The position numbers and the translations under genes were made by a program. A stretch of DNA of 64,000 nucleotides, taken from contig DASSTS010000051.1 in NCBI GenBank assembly GCA_035707805.1, positions 62,001 through 126,000 on the forward strand, read 5' to 3'. This document shows positions 22,927 to 32,385 of the stretch, piece after piece (positions within the stretch are counted from its first letter, which is position 1; each line of letters opens with the position of its first letter). The DNA is from Castellaniella sp035707805. GTDB taxonomy: Bacteria; Pseudomonadota; Gammaproteobacteria; Burkholderiales; Burkholderiaceae_B. The notes under the pieces are model-generated. The model ran no database searches, was not told where the DNA came from, and saw nothing but the letters and a program-made list of their open reading frames with translations.

Positions 22927-25221
22927 TCAGACCGTCTCGCCCGCCTCCTGCTGCGCGTCCACCACGGCCAGGGCCGTCATGTTGATGATCCGCCGCACCG
23001 TCGAACTGGTGGTCAGGATATGCACCGGGCGCGCCGCGCCCAGCAGCACCGGGCCCATCGCCACGCCGTGGCTGCCGGTCATCTTCAACATGTTGTAGGT
23101 GATGTTGCCCGCATCCAGGTTCGGCATGATCAGCAGATTGGCCGGCCCCTTCAGGCTCGTGTCCGGATACGACTTGACCCGGATCGATTCCGACAGCGCC
23201 GAATCCGCGTGCATTTCCCCGTCCACCTCCAGTTCCGGCGCCCGTTCCGCGATCAGCCGGCGCGCCTGCGCCATCTTCAGCGACGAGGCCGTCGGGCGGC
23301 TGCCGAAGTTCGAATGCGAGAGCAGCGCGATCTTGGGCACGATGCCGAAGCGGCGGACTTCCTCGGCCGCCAGGATCGTCATGTCCGCGACCTGCTCGGC
23401 GGTAGGATCCTCGTTCACGTGCGTGTCGCAGATGAACAGCGTCTGCGTCGGCAGCATCAGCACGTTCATGGCCGCGTAAGTGCCCGCCGTCGGCTTGAGG
23501 CCGATGACTTCCTGCACGTATTTGAGCTGGTTGTCGAAGCGGCTGGCCACCCCGCAGATCATCGCGTCCGCGTCGCCGCGCTGCAGCAGCATCACGCCGA
23601 TCAGCGAATTGTGCTTGCGCACCATCGCCTTGGCGATGTCCGGCGTCACGCCCTCGCGGCCGCGCAGCTTGTAGTAGGCGCTCCAGGTCTCGTTGAAGCG
23701 GCTGTCGTCTTCCGGATTCACGATCTCGATGTTCTGCCCCGGCACCAGGCGCAGGCCGAACTTCTGGATGCGCATGTCGATCACCGCCGGGCGGCCCACC
23801 AGGATGGGCTGGGCGATGCCCTCGTCCAGCACCGTCTGGGCGGCGCGCAGCACGCGCTCGTCCTCGCCGTCGGCGTAGATGACGCGCTTGGGCGCGGCCT
23901 TGGCCTGGCGGAACAGCGGCCGCATCAGCTGGCCGGAGTGGTAGACGATGCTCATGAGCGACTGGCGGTAGGCGTCCATGTCCTCGATGGGGCGCCGCGC
24001 CACGCCCGAGGCCGCCGCGGCCTCGGCGACCGCCGGGGCGATCTTGACGATCAGGCGCGGGTCGAAGGGTTTGGGAATGATGTATTCCGGCCCGAAGGAC
24101 AGGTCCTGGTCCGCGTAGGCGCCGGCGACCTCGGCGCTGCTCTCGGCCTCGGCGAGCTCGGCGATGGCCTTGACGCAGGCAAGCTTCATGTCCTCGTTGA
24201 TGACGGTGGCGCCGCAGTCCATGGCGCCCCGGAAGATGAAGGGAAAGCACAGCACGTTGTTGACCTGGTTCGGATAGTCCGAACGGCCGGTGGCGACCAC
24301 GCAGTCGGGGCGGGCGGCCTTGGCGTCTTCCGGGCGGATCTCGGGATCGGGGTTGGCCAAGGCCAGGATCAGCGGGCGGTCGGCCATGCTGCGCACCATG
24401 TCCTGCGTCAGCACGCCGGGCGCCGAGCATCCCAGGAACACGTCGGCGTCGCGGCAGACGTCGGCCAACGTGCGGGCGTCGGTCTGCTGCGCGTAGCGCG
24501 CCTTGTTGGGCTCCATCTTTTCATCGCGGCCCTGCCAGATGACGCCGCGCGAATCGACCACGTAGATATTTTTCTGCGACACGCCGAGCTTCACCAGCAG
24601 GTCCAGGCAGGCGATGGCGGCGGCGCCGGCGCCGGAGCACACCAGCTTGACCTCGCCGATCCGCTTGTCCACGACCTTCAGGCCGTTCAGGACGGCCGCC
24701 GAGGAGATGATGGCCGTGCCGTGCTGGTCGTCGTGGAAGACCGGGATCTTCATGCGTTCGCGGAGCTTCTTTTCGATGTAGAAGCATTCCGGCGCCTTGA
24801 TGTCCTCGAGGTTCACGCCGCCCAGGGTGGGTTCCAGGGCCGCGATGATGTCCACGAGCTTGTCGGGATCGTGTTCGTTGAGCTCGATGTCGAAGACGTC
24901 GATGCCGGCGAATTTCTTGAACAGGCAGCCCTTGCCTTCCATCACGGGCTTGGCCGCCAGGGGGCCGATGTTGCCCAAGCCGAGCACGGCCGTGCCGTTG
25001 GTCACCACGCCCACCAGGTTGGCGCGCGAGGTGTATTTGGCGGCGGCTGATTCGCCTTCGGCGTGGATGGCCATGCTGGCCGTGGCCACGCCCGGCGAAT
25101 AGGCCAGCGTCAGGTCGTCCTGGTTGGCCAGCGGCTTGGTCGGCACGACGGAGATTTTCCCCGGCGTGGGAAAGGCGTGGTAATCAAGCGCCATTTTGGC
25201 GCGCTCGTCTTTCATGTCCAT
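22927..25221 (-). CDS. maeB: NADP-dependent malic enzyme with phosphotransacetylase-like domain
   Basis: A 764-residue MaeB-type protein. Residues ~1-430 form the malic enzyme: GKISVVPTKPLANQDDLTLAYSPGVA, then VFHDDQHGTAIISSAA and the NADP-binding GAGAAAIACLDLL. The C-terminal ~330 residues are a phosphotransacetylase-like domain (GEDERVLRAAQ, GPVLLGAARPVHIL), which in known homologues is regulatory and binds acetyl-CoA. It converts malate to pyruvate plus CO2 and NADPH. The start at 25221 has AGGAG about 11 bp upstream; the frame is open further upstream but is unrelated there. It is divergent from sucA across a 307-bp gap. Confidence 0.95.
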   Translation of the reverse strand: MDMKDERAKMALDYHAFPTPGKISVVPTKPLANQDDLTLAYSPGVATASMAIHAEGESAAAKYTSRANLVGVVTNGTAVLGLGNIGPLAAKPVMEGKGCLFKKFAGIDVFDIELNEHDPDKLVDIIAALEPTLGGVNLEDIKAPECFYIEKKLRERMKIPVFHDDQHGTAIISSAAVLNGLKVVDKRIGEVKLVCSGAGAAAIACLDLLVKLGVSQKNIYVVDSRGVIWQGRDEKMEPNKARYAQQTDARTLADVCRDADVFLGCSAPGVLTQDMVRSMADRPLILALANPDPEIRPEDAKAARPDCVVATGRSDYPNQVNNVLCFPFIFRGAMDCGATVINEDMKLACVKAIAELAEAESSAEVAGAYADQDLSFGPEYIIPKPFDPRLIVKIAPAVAEAAAASGVARRPIEDMDAYRQSLMSIVYHSGQLMRPLFRQAKAAPKRVIYADGEDERVLRAAQTVLDEGIAQPILVGRPAVIDMRIQKFGLRLVPGQNIEIVNPEDDSRFNETWSAYYKLRGREGVTPDIAKAMVRKHNSLIGVMLLQRGDADAMICGVASRFDNQLKYVQEVIGLKPTAGTYAAMNVLMLPTQTLFICDTHVNEDPTAEQVADMTILAAEEVRRFGIVPKIALLSHSNFGSRPTASSLKMAQARRLIAERAPELEVDGEMHADSALSESIRVKSYPDTSLKGPANLLIMPNLDAGNITYNMLKMTGSHGVAMGPVLLGAARPVHILTTSSTVRRIINMTALAVVDAQQEAGETV

Positions 25222-25362
25222 GATGTGGAAGGCTCCTGCGGTTTTATTGATCTGGTGCAGTGGCGACCGGCGAGGGCGGGGCCGGTTCGCGCAAGTGTTT
25301 GTTAATACCAACGCCAATTTCGTGAAAAGCGGCATTGACCGGGCGTTTTGGGCTGATCAGTT

Positions 25363-25388
25363 TATACCCGCGTGGCAACACGGGTATA
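25363..25388. promoter_or_regulatory. 26-bp near-palindrome between maeB and sucA
   Basis: TATACCCG-N10-CGGGTATA has 8-bp perfect arms, and the whole 26 bp pairs at 11 of 13 positions. It lies about 140 bp from each start in the 307-bp divergent gap and could be an operator shared by maeB and the sucAB-lpdA operon. Nothing else in this gap looks like a gene. Confidence 0.5.
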
Positions 25389-25528
25389 CTTTAGCCTTAA
25401 TACGGCTTATGCAAGGCGTCGTACTTCCAGCCTTCTGCCCCTGCTATCCGCTAATCGGTCTGGCCGTGTCGCGGAAGGTTTTCCAATCTGCATCGTTCGG
25501 GTGAAGCACCCGTCAGGTGAAGCGCACA

Positions 25529-28408
25529 ATGTCTACGGAACAAGAATTCCAGTCCACGTCCTATCTTTTCGGGGCCAACGCGCCCTACGTAGAAGAACTC
25601 TACGAATCCTATCTCGACAATCCGGGTTCCATTCCAGACCAGTGGCGCAGCTATTTCGACCAGCTGCAGCACCAGCCGGCAGCTGACGGCCGCGAGGCCA
25701 CCCGCGACCAGGCCCACGCCCCCATCGTCGCCTCGTTTGCCCAGCGCGCCCGCGAAAACACCTTCCAGGTGCGCCCCGCCCAGGCTTCCGACCAGGCGCT
25801 GGCCATCGCCAGCAAACAAGTCTACGTCCAGTCCATCATCGCGGCGTATCGCTCGCTGGGCTCGCGCATTGCCCAGCTCGATCCGCTGAAACGCCGCGAC
25901 CGTCCCGCCATCCCCGAGCTGGATCCGGCCTTCTACGGCCTGTCCGAGGCCGATCTCGACCAGATCTACTCGGCGACCAACACGTATTTCACCAAAGCCG
26001 ACACGATGACCATGCGGGACATCCTGAAGGCTCTTCAGGATACCTACTGCCGCAACATCGGCGTGGAATTCATGCACATCTCCGATCCGGCGGTCAAACG
26101 CTGGATCCAGGAACGCCTGGAATCCACCCTGGGCGTGCCGGAATACACGGTCGAACAGAAACGCAACATCCTGCAGCAGATCACCGAGGCCGAGGGCCTC
26201 GAGCGCTTCCTGCACACCAAATACGTCGGGCAAAAGCGCTTCTCCCTGGAAGGCGGTGAGAGCTTCATCGCCGCCATGGACGAGGTCGTCAACCACGCGG
26301 GCGACAACGGCGTGCAGGAAATCGTCGTCGGCATGGCCCACCGCGGCCGCCTGAACCTGCTGGTCAACATCATGGGCAAGATGCCCGGCGACCTGTTTGC
26401 CGAATTCGAGGGCAAGCACGTCCAGGCGCTCAGCGACGGCGACGTCAAATACCACAACGGCTTCTCCAGCGACCTGTCCACCCGCGGCGGCCCGCTGCAC
26501 CTGTCGCTGGCGTTCAACCCGTCCCACCTGGAAATCGTCAACCCCGTGGTCGAGGGCAGCGTCCGCGCCCGCCAGGACCGCCGCGCCGACATCAACGGCG
26601 ACCAGGTCCTGCCGGTGCTGGTGCACGGCGACGCGGCCTTCGCCGGCCAGGGCGTCGTGATGGAGACCCTGAACCTCGCCCAGACCCGCGGCTACGGCAC
26701 GGGCGGCACGCTGCACATCGTCATCAACAACCAGATCGGCTTCACGACCTCCGACCCGCGCGACTCGCGTTCCACGCTGTATTGCACGGACGTGGTCAAG
26801 ATGATCGAGGCCCCGGTCTTCCACGTCAACGGCGACGATCCCGAGGCCGTGGTGTTCGCCACGCAGCTGGCCCTGGACTACCGCCAGCAGTTCCGCCACG
26901 ACGTCGTGGTCGACATCGTCTGCTTCCGCAAGCTCGGCCACAACGAGCAGGACACGCCCTCGCTGACCCAGCCGCTGATGTACAAGAGCATCGGCAAGCA
27001 CCCCGGCACGCGCAAGCTCTACGCCGACCGCCTGGTGGCCCAGGGCGCGCTGGCCGAGGGCGAACCCGACCAGATGGTCAAGGACTACCGCCAGCTCATG
27101 GAAGACGGCCAGCGCACCGTCGAGCCGGTGCTGACCGACTACAAGAACAAGTACGCCACCGACTGGTCGCCTTTCCTGGGCGCCAAATGGACCGACCAGG
27201 CCGACACCGGCGTGCCCATCACCGAGCTCACCCGCATCGGTGAAAAGCTGACCCAGGTGCCGGCGGACTTCACCGTCCATCCCCTGGTCAACAAGCTGCT
27301 GAACGACCGTCTCGCCATGGCGCGCGGCGAGCATCCCGTCGACTGGGGCATGGGCGAGCACCTGGCCTTCGCCACGCTGCTGGCCAACGGCTATGCGATC
27401 CGCATCACCGGCCAGGACTCGGGCCGGGGCACCTTCACCCACCGCCACGCCGTGCTGCACGACCAAAAGCGCGAGCGCTGGGACGCGGGCACCTACGTGC
27501 CGCTGCAGAACGTCTCCGAGAACCAGGCGCCGTTCACGGTCATCGACTCGGTGCTGTCCGAGGCCGCGGTGCTGGGCTTCGAATACGGCTACGCTACGGC
27601 GGAACCCAACATCCTGACCATCTGGGAAGCCCAGTTCGGCGATTTCGCCAACGGCGCCCAGGTCGTCATCGACCAGTTCATCGCCTCGGGCGAGGCCAAG
27701 TGGGGCCGCGCCTGCGGCCTGACGCTGATGCTGCCGCACGGCTACGAGGGCCAGGGCCCGGAACACTCCTCCGCCCGGATCGAGCGTTTCCTGCAGCTGT
27801 GCGCGGACAACAACATGCAGGTCGTGCAGCCCACCAACGGCGCGCAGATCTTCCACGTGCTGCGCCGCCAGATGATCCGGCCGTTCCGCAAGCCGCTGGT
27901 GCTCTTCACTCCCAAATCCCTGCTGCGCAACAAGAACGCCACCTCGCCCCTGGAAGACCTGGCGACGGGCGGCTTCCTGCCGGTGATCGGCGAGGTCGAC
28001 GCCAACATCGCGCCGGCCGAGGTCAAGCGCGTGCTGGTGTGTTCCGGCAAGGTCTACTACGACCTGGTCCATGCCCGCGCGGAACAGGGCCGCAAGGACG
28101 TCGCCATCCTGCGCATCGAGCAGCTCTATCCCTTCGCGCACAAGGCCTTCCAGGCCGAGCTGCAGAAATACGAGAACGCCAAGGAGCTGGTCTGGGTGCA
28201 GGACGAGCCCCAGAACCAGGGGCCGTGGTTCTACGTCCAGCACCACCTGTACGAGAACATGAACGACGGCCAGAAACTGGGCTATGCCGGCCGTCCAGCG
28301 TCGGCGTCGCCCGCCGTGGGCTACATGGCCAAGCACCAGGAGCAGCAGCGCGCCCTGATCGAGCAGGCCTTCGCCCCGAAACTGAAAAGCTTCTCGCTGA
28401 TCAAATAA
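25529..28408 (+). CDS. sucA: 2-Oxoglutarate dehydrogenase E1 component
   Basis: A 959-residue thiamin-diphosphate enzyme that decarboxylates 2-oxoglutarate. The N-terminal QEFQSTSYLFGANAPYVEELYESYLDNP helix interacts with the complex. Family regions include GMAHRGRLNLLVNIMGK, FNPSHLEIVNPVVEGSVRARQDR and HGDAAFAGQGVVMETLNL. ATG 25529 is chosen because AGGTGA lies 9 bp upstream; a GTG at 25517 is also in frame. It is the first gene of sucA-sucB-lpdA. Confidence 0.97.
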   Translation: MSTEQEFQSTSYLFGANAPYVEELYESYLDNPGSIPDQWRSYFDQLQHQPAADGREATRDQAHAPIVASFAQRARENTFQVRPAQASDQALAIASKQVYVQSIIAAYRSLGSRIAQLDPLKRRDRPAIPELDPAFYGLSEADLDQIYSATNTYFTKADTMTMRDILKALQDTYCRNIGVEFMHISDPAVKRWIQERLESTLGVPEYTVEQKRNILQQITEAEGLERFLHTKYVGQKRFSLEGGESFIAAMDEVVNHAGDNGVQEIVVGMAHRGRLNLLVNIMGKMPGDLFAEFEGKHVQALSDGDVKYHNGFSSDLSTRGGPLHLSLAFNPSHLEIVNPVVEGSVRARQDRRADINGDQVLPVLVHGDAAFAGQGVVMETLNLAQTRGYGTGGTLHIVINNQIGFTTSDPRDSRSTLYCTDVVKMIEAPVFHVNGDDPEAVVFATQLALDYRQQFRHDVVVDIVCFRKLGHNEQDTPSLTQPLMYKSIGKHPGTRKLYADRLVAQGALAEGEPDQMVKDYRQLMEDGQRTVEPVLTDYKNKYATDWSPFLGAKWTDQADTGVPITELTRIGEKLTQVPADFTVHPLVNKLLNDRLAMARGEHPVDWGMGEHLAFATLLANGYAIRITGQDSGRGTFTHRHAVLHDQKRERWDAGTYVPLQNVSENQAPFTVIDSVLSEAAVLGFEYGYATAEPNILTIWEAQFGDFANGAQVVIDQFIASGEAKWGRACGLTLMLPHGYEGQGPEHSSARIERFLQLCADNNMQVVQPTNGAQIFHVLRRQMIRPFRKPLVLFTPKSLLRNKNATSPLEDLATGGFLPVIGEVDANIAPAEVKRVLVCSGKVYYDLVHARAEQGRKDVAILRIEQLYPFAHKAFQAELQKYENAKELVWVQDEPQNQGPWFYVQHHLYENMNDGQKLGYAGRPASASPAVGYMAKHQEQQRALIEQAFAPKLKSFSLIK

Positions 28409-28447
28409 ACCGACCTATTCAAAGACAGACATACCGGAAAAAACATT

Positions 28448-29653
28448 ATGGCCATTACCGAAGTTCTCGTTCCCCAGCTTTCCGAATCCATCTCCGAAGC
28501 CACCCTGCTCAACTGGAAGAAGCAGCCGGGCGAAGCCGTCGAAGCCGATGAGATCCTGATCGAGGTCGAAACCGACAAGGTGGTGCTCGAAGTCCCCGCG
28601 CCCGCCTCAGGCGTGCTGTCGGAGATCGTCAAGGGCGACGGCAGCACCGTGACCTCCGGCGAGGTCCTGGCGCGCATCGACACCGATGCCAAGGCCGCTG
28701 CGCCCGCCGCGCCCAAGGCCGAGGAAGCCCCCGCCGCGCCGGCGGCCGCCGCCCCGGCGCAGGCCGCCCCGGCCGCCAAGTCGTCCGTCGCCTCGCCGGC
28801 GGCCGGCAAGATCCTGTCCGAAAAAGGCATCGATCCCGCCTCGGTCGAGGGCACGGGCCGTGCCGGCCGCGTGACCAAGGGCGACGCCCTGAAAGCCTCC
28901 GCCGCGCCCGCGCCGGCCACCCCGGCCGCCCCGGTGCCGGTCAGCCTCGACGGCCGTCCCGAACAGCGCGTGCCCATGAGCCGCCTGCGCGCCCGCGTCG
29001 CGGAACGCCTGATCCAGTCGCAGTCCGAGAACGCCATCCTGACGACCTTCAACGAGGTCAACATGCAGGCCATCATGGACCTGCGCAAGAAATACAAGGA
29101 AGCCTTCGAAAAGGAACACGGCGTCAAGCTGGGCTTCACCTCCTTCTTCGTCAAGGCGGCCGTCGCGGCCCTCAAGCGCTACCCGGTGGTCAACGCCTCG
29201 GTGGACGGCAAGGACATCATCTACCACGGCTACTTCGACATCGGCGTGGCCGTGGGTAGCCCCCGCGGCCTGGTGGTCCCGATCCTGCGCAATGCCGACC
29301 AGCTCTCGCTGGCCGACATCGAAAAGCAGATCGCCGATTTCGGCCGCCGCGCCCAGGACGGCAAGCTCACCCTCGACGAGCTGACCGGCGGCACGTTCTC
29401 GATCTCCAACGGCGGCGTGTTCGGCTCGATGCTGTCGACCCCGATCATCAATCCGCCGCAGTCCGCGATCCTGGGCATTCACGCCACCAAGGACCGCCCG
29501 GTGGTCGAAAACGGCCAGATCGTGATCCGCCCGATGAACTACCTGGCGCTGTCCTACGACCACCGCATCATCGACGGCCGCGAGGCCGTGCTGGCCCTGG
29601 TCGCCATGAAGGAAGCCCTGGAAGATCCGCAGCGCCTGCTGCTGAACGTCTGA
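28448..29653 (+). CDS. sucB: Dihydrolipoyl succinyltransferase (E2o)
   Basis: A 401-residue E2. One lipoyl domain is at residues ~1-78, with the lipoylated lysine in ETDKVVLEV. An Ala/Pro linker is followed by the E3-binding domain (VASPAAGKILSEKGIDPASVEGTGRAGRVTKGD) and the catalytic domain ending in SYDHRIIDGREAV, whose His and Asp perform transacylation. It follows sucA by 39 bp. Confidence 0.97.
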   Translation: MAITEVLVPQLSESISEATLLNWKKQPGEAVEADEILIEVETDKVVLEVPAPASGVLSEIVKGDGSTVTSGEVLARIDTDAKAAAPAAPKAEEAPAAPAAAAPAQAAPAAKSSVASPAAGKILSEKGIDPASVEGTGRAGRVTKGDALKASAAPAPATPAAPVPVSLDGRPEQRVPMSRLRARVAERLIQSQSENAILTTFNEVNMQAIMDLRKKYKEAFEKEHGVKLGFTSFFVKAAVAALKRYPVVNASVDGKDIIYHGYFDIGVAVGSPRGLVVPILRNADQLSLADIEKQIADFGRRAQDGKLTLDELTGGTFSISNGGVFGSMLSTPIINPPQSAILGIHATKDRPVVENGQIVIRPMNYLALSYDHRIIDGREAVLALVAMKEALEDPQRLLLNV

Positions 29654-29747
29654 TATCCTGAAAGGCACCCGCGGCGCGCCCTCGCGGCGTGCCGTCCGGC
29701 GCCCGCGCCGCCCCCCGGACCGATCACGGCCCGACACCCCGCCAAGG

Positions 29748-29777
29748 GGCCCCGGGCGCCGCGGCGCCCGCCGGGCC
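29748..29777 (+). other. Very stable GC hairpin between sucB and lpdA
   Basis: An 18-bp palindrome CGGGCGCCGCGGCGCCCG is enclosed by GGCCC...GGGCC in the 175-bp gap before lpdA. There is no T-run, so processing, pausing or protection of the upstream sucAB mRNA is more likely than termination. The rest of the gap is extremely GC-rich and holds no gene. Confidence 0.45.
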
Positions 29778-29828
29778 TTCACCGGTGCATGCGCAGCATG
29801 CCTCCGGCAACACCCCTGAGAGAACAAC

Positions 29829-31256
29829 ATGGCAAAACAATTCGATGTGATCGTGATCGGCGCCGGTCCCGGCGGCTATATCGCCGCCATCCGCGCCGCC
29901 CAGCTGGGCCTGGCCGTGGCCTGCGTGGACGCCTGGACGAACGCAGCCGGCAAGCCCGCCCCTGGCGGCACCTGCACCAACGTGGGCTGCATTCCCTCCA
30001 AGGCCCTCCTGCAGTCTTCCGAGCACTACGAGCAGCTCAACCATCATTTCGCCGACCACGGCATCACCGCCAAGGGCGTCAGCCTGGACCTGGCCAAACT
30101 GGTCGGCCGCAAGGACACGGTGGTCAAGCAGAACAACGAAGGCATCCTGTATCTCTTCAAGAAGAACAAGGTCTCCTTCTTCCACGGCACGGGCTCCCTG
30201 GCGGCCAAGACCGATTTCGGCTGGTCCGTGAAGGTCGCGGGCAAGACCGAGGAAGACCTCGAAGGCCGCCACGTCATCATCGCCACGGGCTCCAACGCCC
30301 GCGAACTGCCGGGCCTGCCCTTCGACGAGGAACAGGTCCTGTCCAATGACGGGGCGCTGCGCATCCCCGCCGTGCCCAAGAAACTCGGCATCATCGGCGC
30401 GGGCGTGATCGGCCTGGAGATGGGCAGCGTCTGGCGTCGCCTGGGCTCCGAGGTCACCATCCTGGAAGCCATGCCCGACTTCCTCGGCGCCGTCGACCGC
30501 GACGTCGCCAAGGAAGCCCAGAAGGCCCTGGTCAAGCAGGGCCTGGACATCCAGACCGGCGTGCGCATCGGCGAGGTCAAGGCCAGCGCCAAGGGCGTGA
30601 ACGTCCAGTACACCGACGCCGCCGGCGCCGAGCAAAAACTGGCCGTCGAGCGCCTGATCGTCTCGATCGGCCGCGTGCCCAACACCCAGGGCCTGGGCGC
30701 CGACACCGTGGGGCTCAAGCTCGACGAGCGCGGCTTCGTGGTCGTGGACGAGGACTGCCGCAGCAACCTCAGCAACGTCTGGGCGGTGGGCGATGTGGTG
30801 CGCGGCCCGATGCTGGCACACAAGGCCGAGGAAGAAGGCGTGGCCGTGGCCGAGCGCATTGCCGGCCAGCACGGGCACGTCGATTTCGACACCATCCCGT
30901 GGGTGATCTACACCTCGCCGGAAGTCGCCTGGGTGGGCAAGACCGAACAGGCGCTGAAGGCCGCCGGCCGCGAGTACAAGGCCGGATCCTTTCCCTTCAT
31001 GGCCAATGGCCGGGCGCGCGCGCTGGGCGATACGACAGGTTTCGTCAAGATCCTGGCCGATGCCAAGACCGACGAGGTCCTGGGCGTGCACATCGTGGGC
31101 CCGATGGCCTCCGAGCTGATCGCCGAGGCCGTGACCATCATGGAATTCCGCGGCGCCGCCGAAGACATCGCGCGCATCTGCCATGCGCACCCGACCCTGT
31201 CCGAAGCCGTCAAGGAAGCCGCCCTGGCGGTGGACAAGCGCACGCTGAACCTGTAA
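29829..31256 (+). CDS. lpdA: Dihydrolipoyl dehydrogenase (E3)
   Basis: A 475-residue FAD disulfide oxidoreductase that reoxidises the lipoyl groups of the 2-oxoglutarate dehydrogenase complex. The FAD motif VIGAGPGGYIAAI is at residues 9-21, the redox disulfide Cys49/Cys54 is in GGTCTNVGCIPSK, and the C-terminal catalytic His454 and Glu459 are in HAHPTLSEAV. NAD-binding GIIGAGVIGLEMGSVW is in the middle. The GAGAGAACAAC leader gives a ribosome binding site. This copy is presumably dedicated to the Suc complex. Confidence 0.96.
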   Translation: MAKQFDVIVIGAGPGGYIAAIRAAQLGLAVACVDAWTNAAGKPAPGGTCTNVGCIPSKALLQSSEHYEQLNHHFADHGITAKGVSLDLAKLVGRKDTVVKQNNEGILYLFKKNKVSFFHGTGSLAAKTDFGWSVKVAGKTEEDLEGRHVIIATGSNARELPGLPFDEEQVLSNDGALRIPAVPKKLGIIGAGVIGLEMGSVWRRLGSEVTILEAMPDFLGAVDRDVAKEAQKALVKQGLDIQTGVRIGEVKASAKGVNVQYTDAAGAEQKLAVERLIVSIGRVPNTQGLGADTVGLKLDERGFVVVDEDCRSNLSNVWAVGDVVRGPMLAHKAEEEGVAVAERIAGQHGHVDFDTIPWVIYTSPEVAWVGKTEQALKAAGREYKAGSFPFMANGRARALGDTTGFVKILADAKTDEVLGVHIVGPMASELIAEAVTIMEFRGAAEDIARICHAHPTLSEAVKEAALAVDKRTLNL

Positions 31257-31265
31257 AGCCATTCG

Positions 31266-32357
31266 ATGGATGTCAGCGCGTATTACGCGCAGGCCCTGCG
31301 TGAACGGGGCTTCGTCGCCGACGAAGCCCAGCGCGCGGCGGTCCAGCGCCTGCAGCAGTATTTCGATGACTGGATCGAGTTCAAGCGCCAGCGCTCCAGC
31401 CGCCTGAAAAAGCTCTTCCTGCACCCGGCCGTGCCCCGCGGCGTCTACCTGTGGGGCGGGGTGGGGCGCGGCAAGAGCTTCCTGATGGACGCTTTCTACC
31501 TGACCGTCCCGGTCAAGCGCAAGGTCCGCCTGCACTTCCACGAGTTCATGCGCGGGGTGCACCGCGAGATCCGCGCCGTCAGCGGCGAGCAGGATCCCCT
31601 GGACCACGTCGCCCGGAACATCGCCCGGCGCTACCGCCTGATCTGCTTCGACGAGTTCCACGTGTCCGACGTGGCCGATGCCATGATCCTGTACCGGCTG
31701 CTGCTGCGCCTGTTCGAGTACGGCACGTCCTTCGTCATGACGTCCAACTACGAGCCTTCCACGCTGTATCCCGACGGCCTGCACCGCGACAGGATCCTGC
31801 CGGCCATCGCGCTGATCCAGGAAAAGATGGACGTGCTGAACGTGGATGCCGGCATCGACTACCGGCGCCGCACCCTGGCGCAGCTGCGCACCTACATCAC
31901 GCCCATCGTAGCCGCGACCCACGACGAGCTGCGGTCGGCCTTCGACCGCCTGGCCGACACGGCCGAGCAAAAGCCCGTGCTGCAGATCGAGAACCGCGAG
32001 ATCCATGCGGTGGCCCTGGCCGGCACGGTGGTCTGGTTCGACTTCCAGGCCCTGTGCGGCACGCCGCGCTCGCAAAACGACTACCTGGACCTGGCGGACC
32101 GCTTCCAGACCGTGATCGTGTCCGACGTGCCGCGCATGGCCCCGCGCCAGGCGTCCGAGGCAAGACGGTTCACCTGGCTGGTGGACGTGCTGTACGACCA
32201 CAAGGTCAAGCTGATCCTGTCGGCCCAATGCCCGGCCGATGAGCTTTATACTCAGGGCCCCATGTCGAACGAATTTTCCCGCACCGTCTCGCGCCTGATG
32301 GAAATGCAGTCGCGCGAATACCTGGCCGAAACCCGCCGGGCCTCGGTCGTCCTGTAG
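31266..32357 (+). CDS. zapE: Cell division protein ZapE (AFG1-like ATPase)
   Basis: A 363-residue AFG1-family ATPase. Walker A is GGVGRGKS (residues 64-71) and Walker B is CFDEFHVSDVADAMIL. Family landmarks FLMDAFYLTVP, HFHEFMRGVH and TSNYEPSTLYPDGLHRDRILP are present. In E. coli ZapE associates with the Z-ring under stress; the mitochondrial homologue acts in protein quality control. It begins 9 bp after lpdA, an arrangement I recognise from related beta-proteobacteria. Confidence 0.93.
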   Translation: MDVSAYYAQALRERGFVADEAQRAAVQRLQQYFDDWIEFKRQRSSRLKKLFLHPAVPRGVYLWGGVGRGKSFLMDAFYLTVPVKRKVRLHFHEFMRGVHREIRAVSGEQDPLDHVARNIARRYRLICFDEFHVSDVADAMILYRLLLRLFEYGTSFVMTSNYEPSTLYPDGLHRDRILPAIALIQEKMDVLNVDAGIDYRRRTLAQLRTYITPIVAATHDELRSAFDRLADTAEQKPVLQIENREIHAVALAGTVVWFDFQALCGTPRSQNDYLDLADRFQTVIVSDVPRMAPRQASEARRFTWLVDVLYDHKVKLILSAQCPADELYTQGPMSNEFSRTVSRLMEMQSREYLAETRRASVVL

Positions 32358-32385
32358 GGGCGGGAGCCCCCCGCCTGGAATCCCC

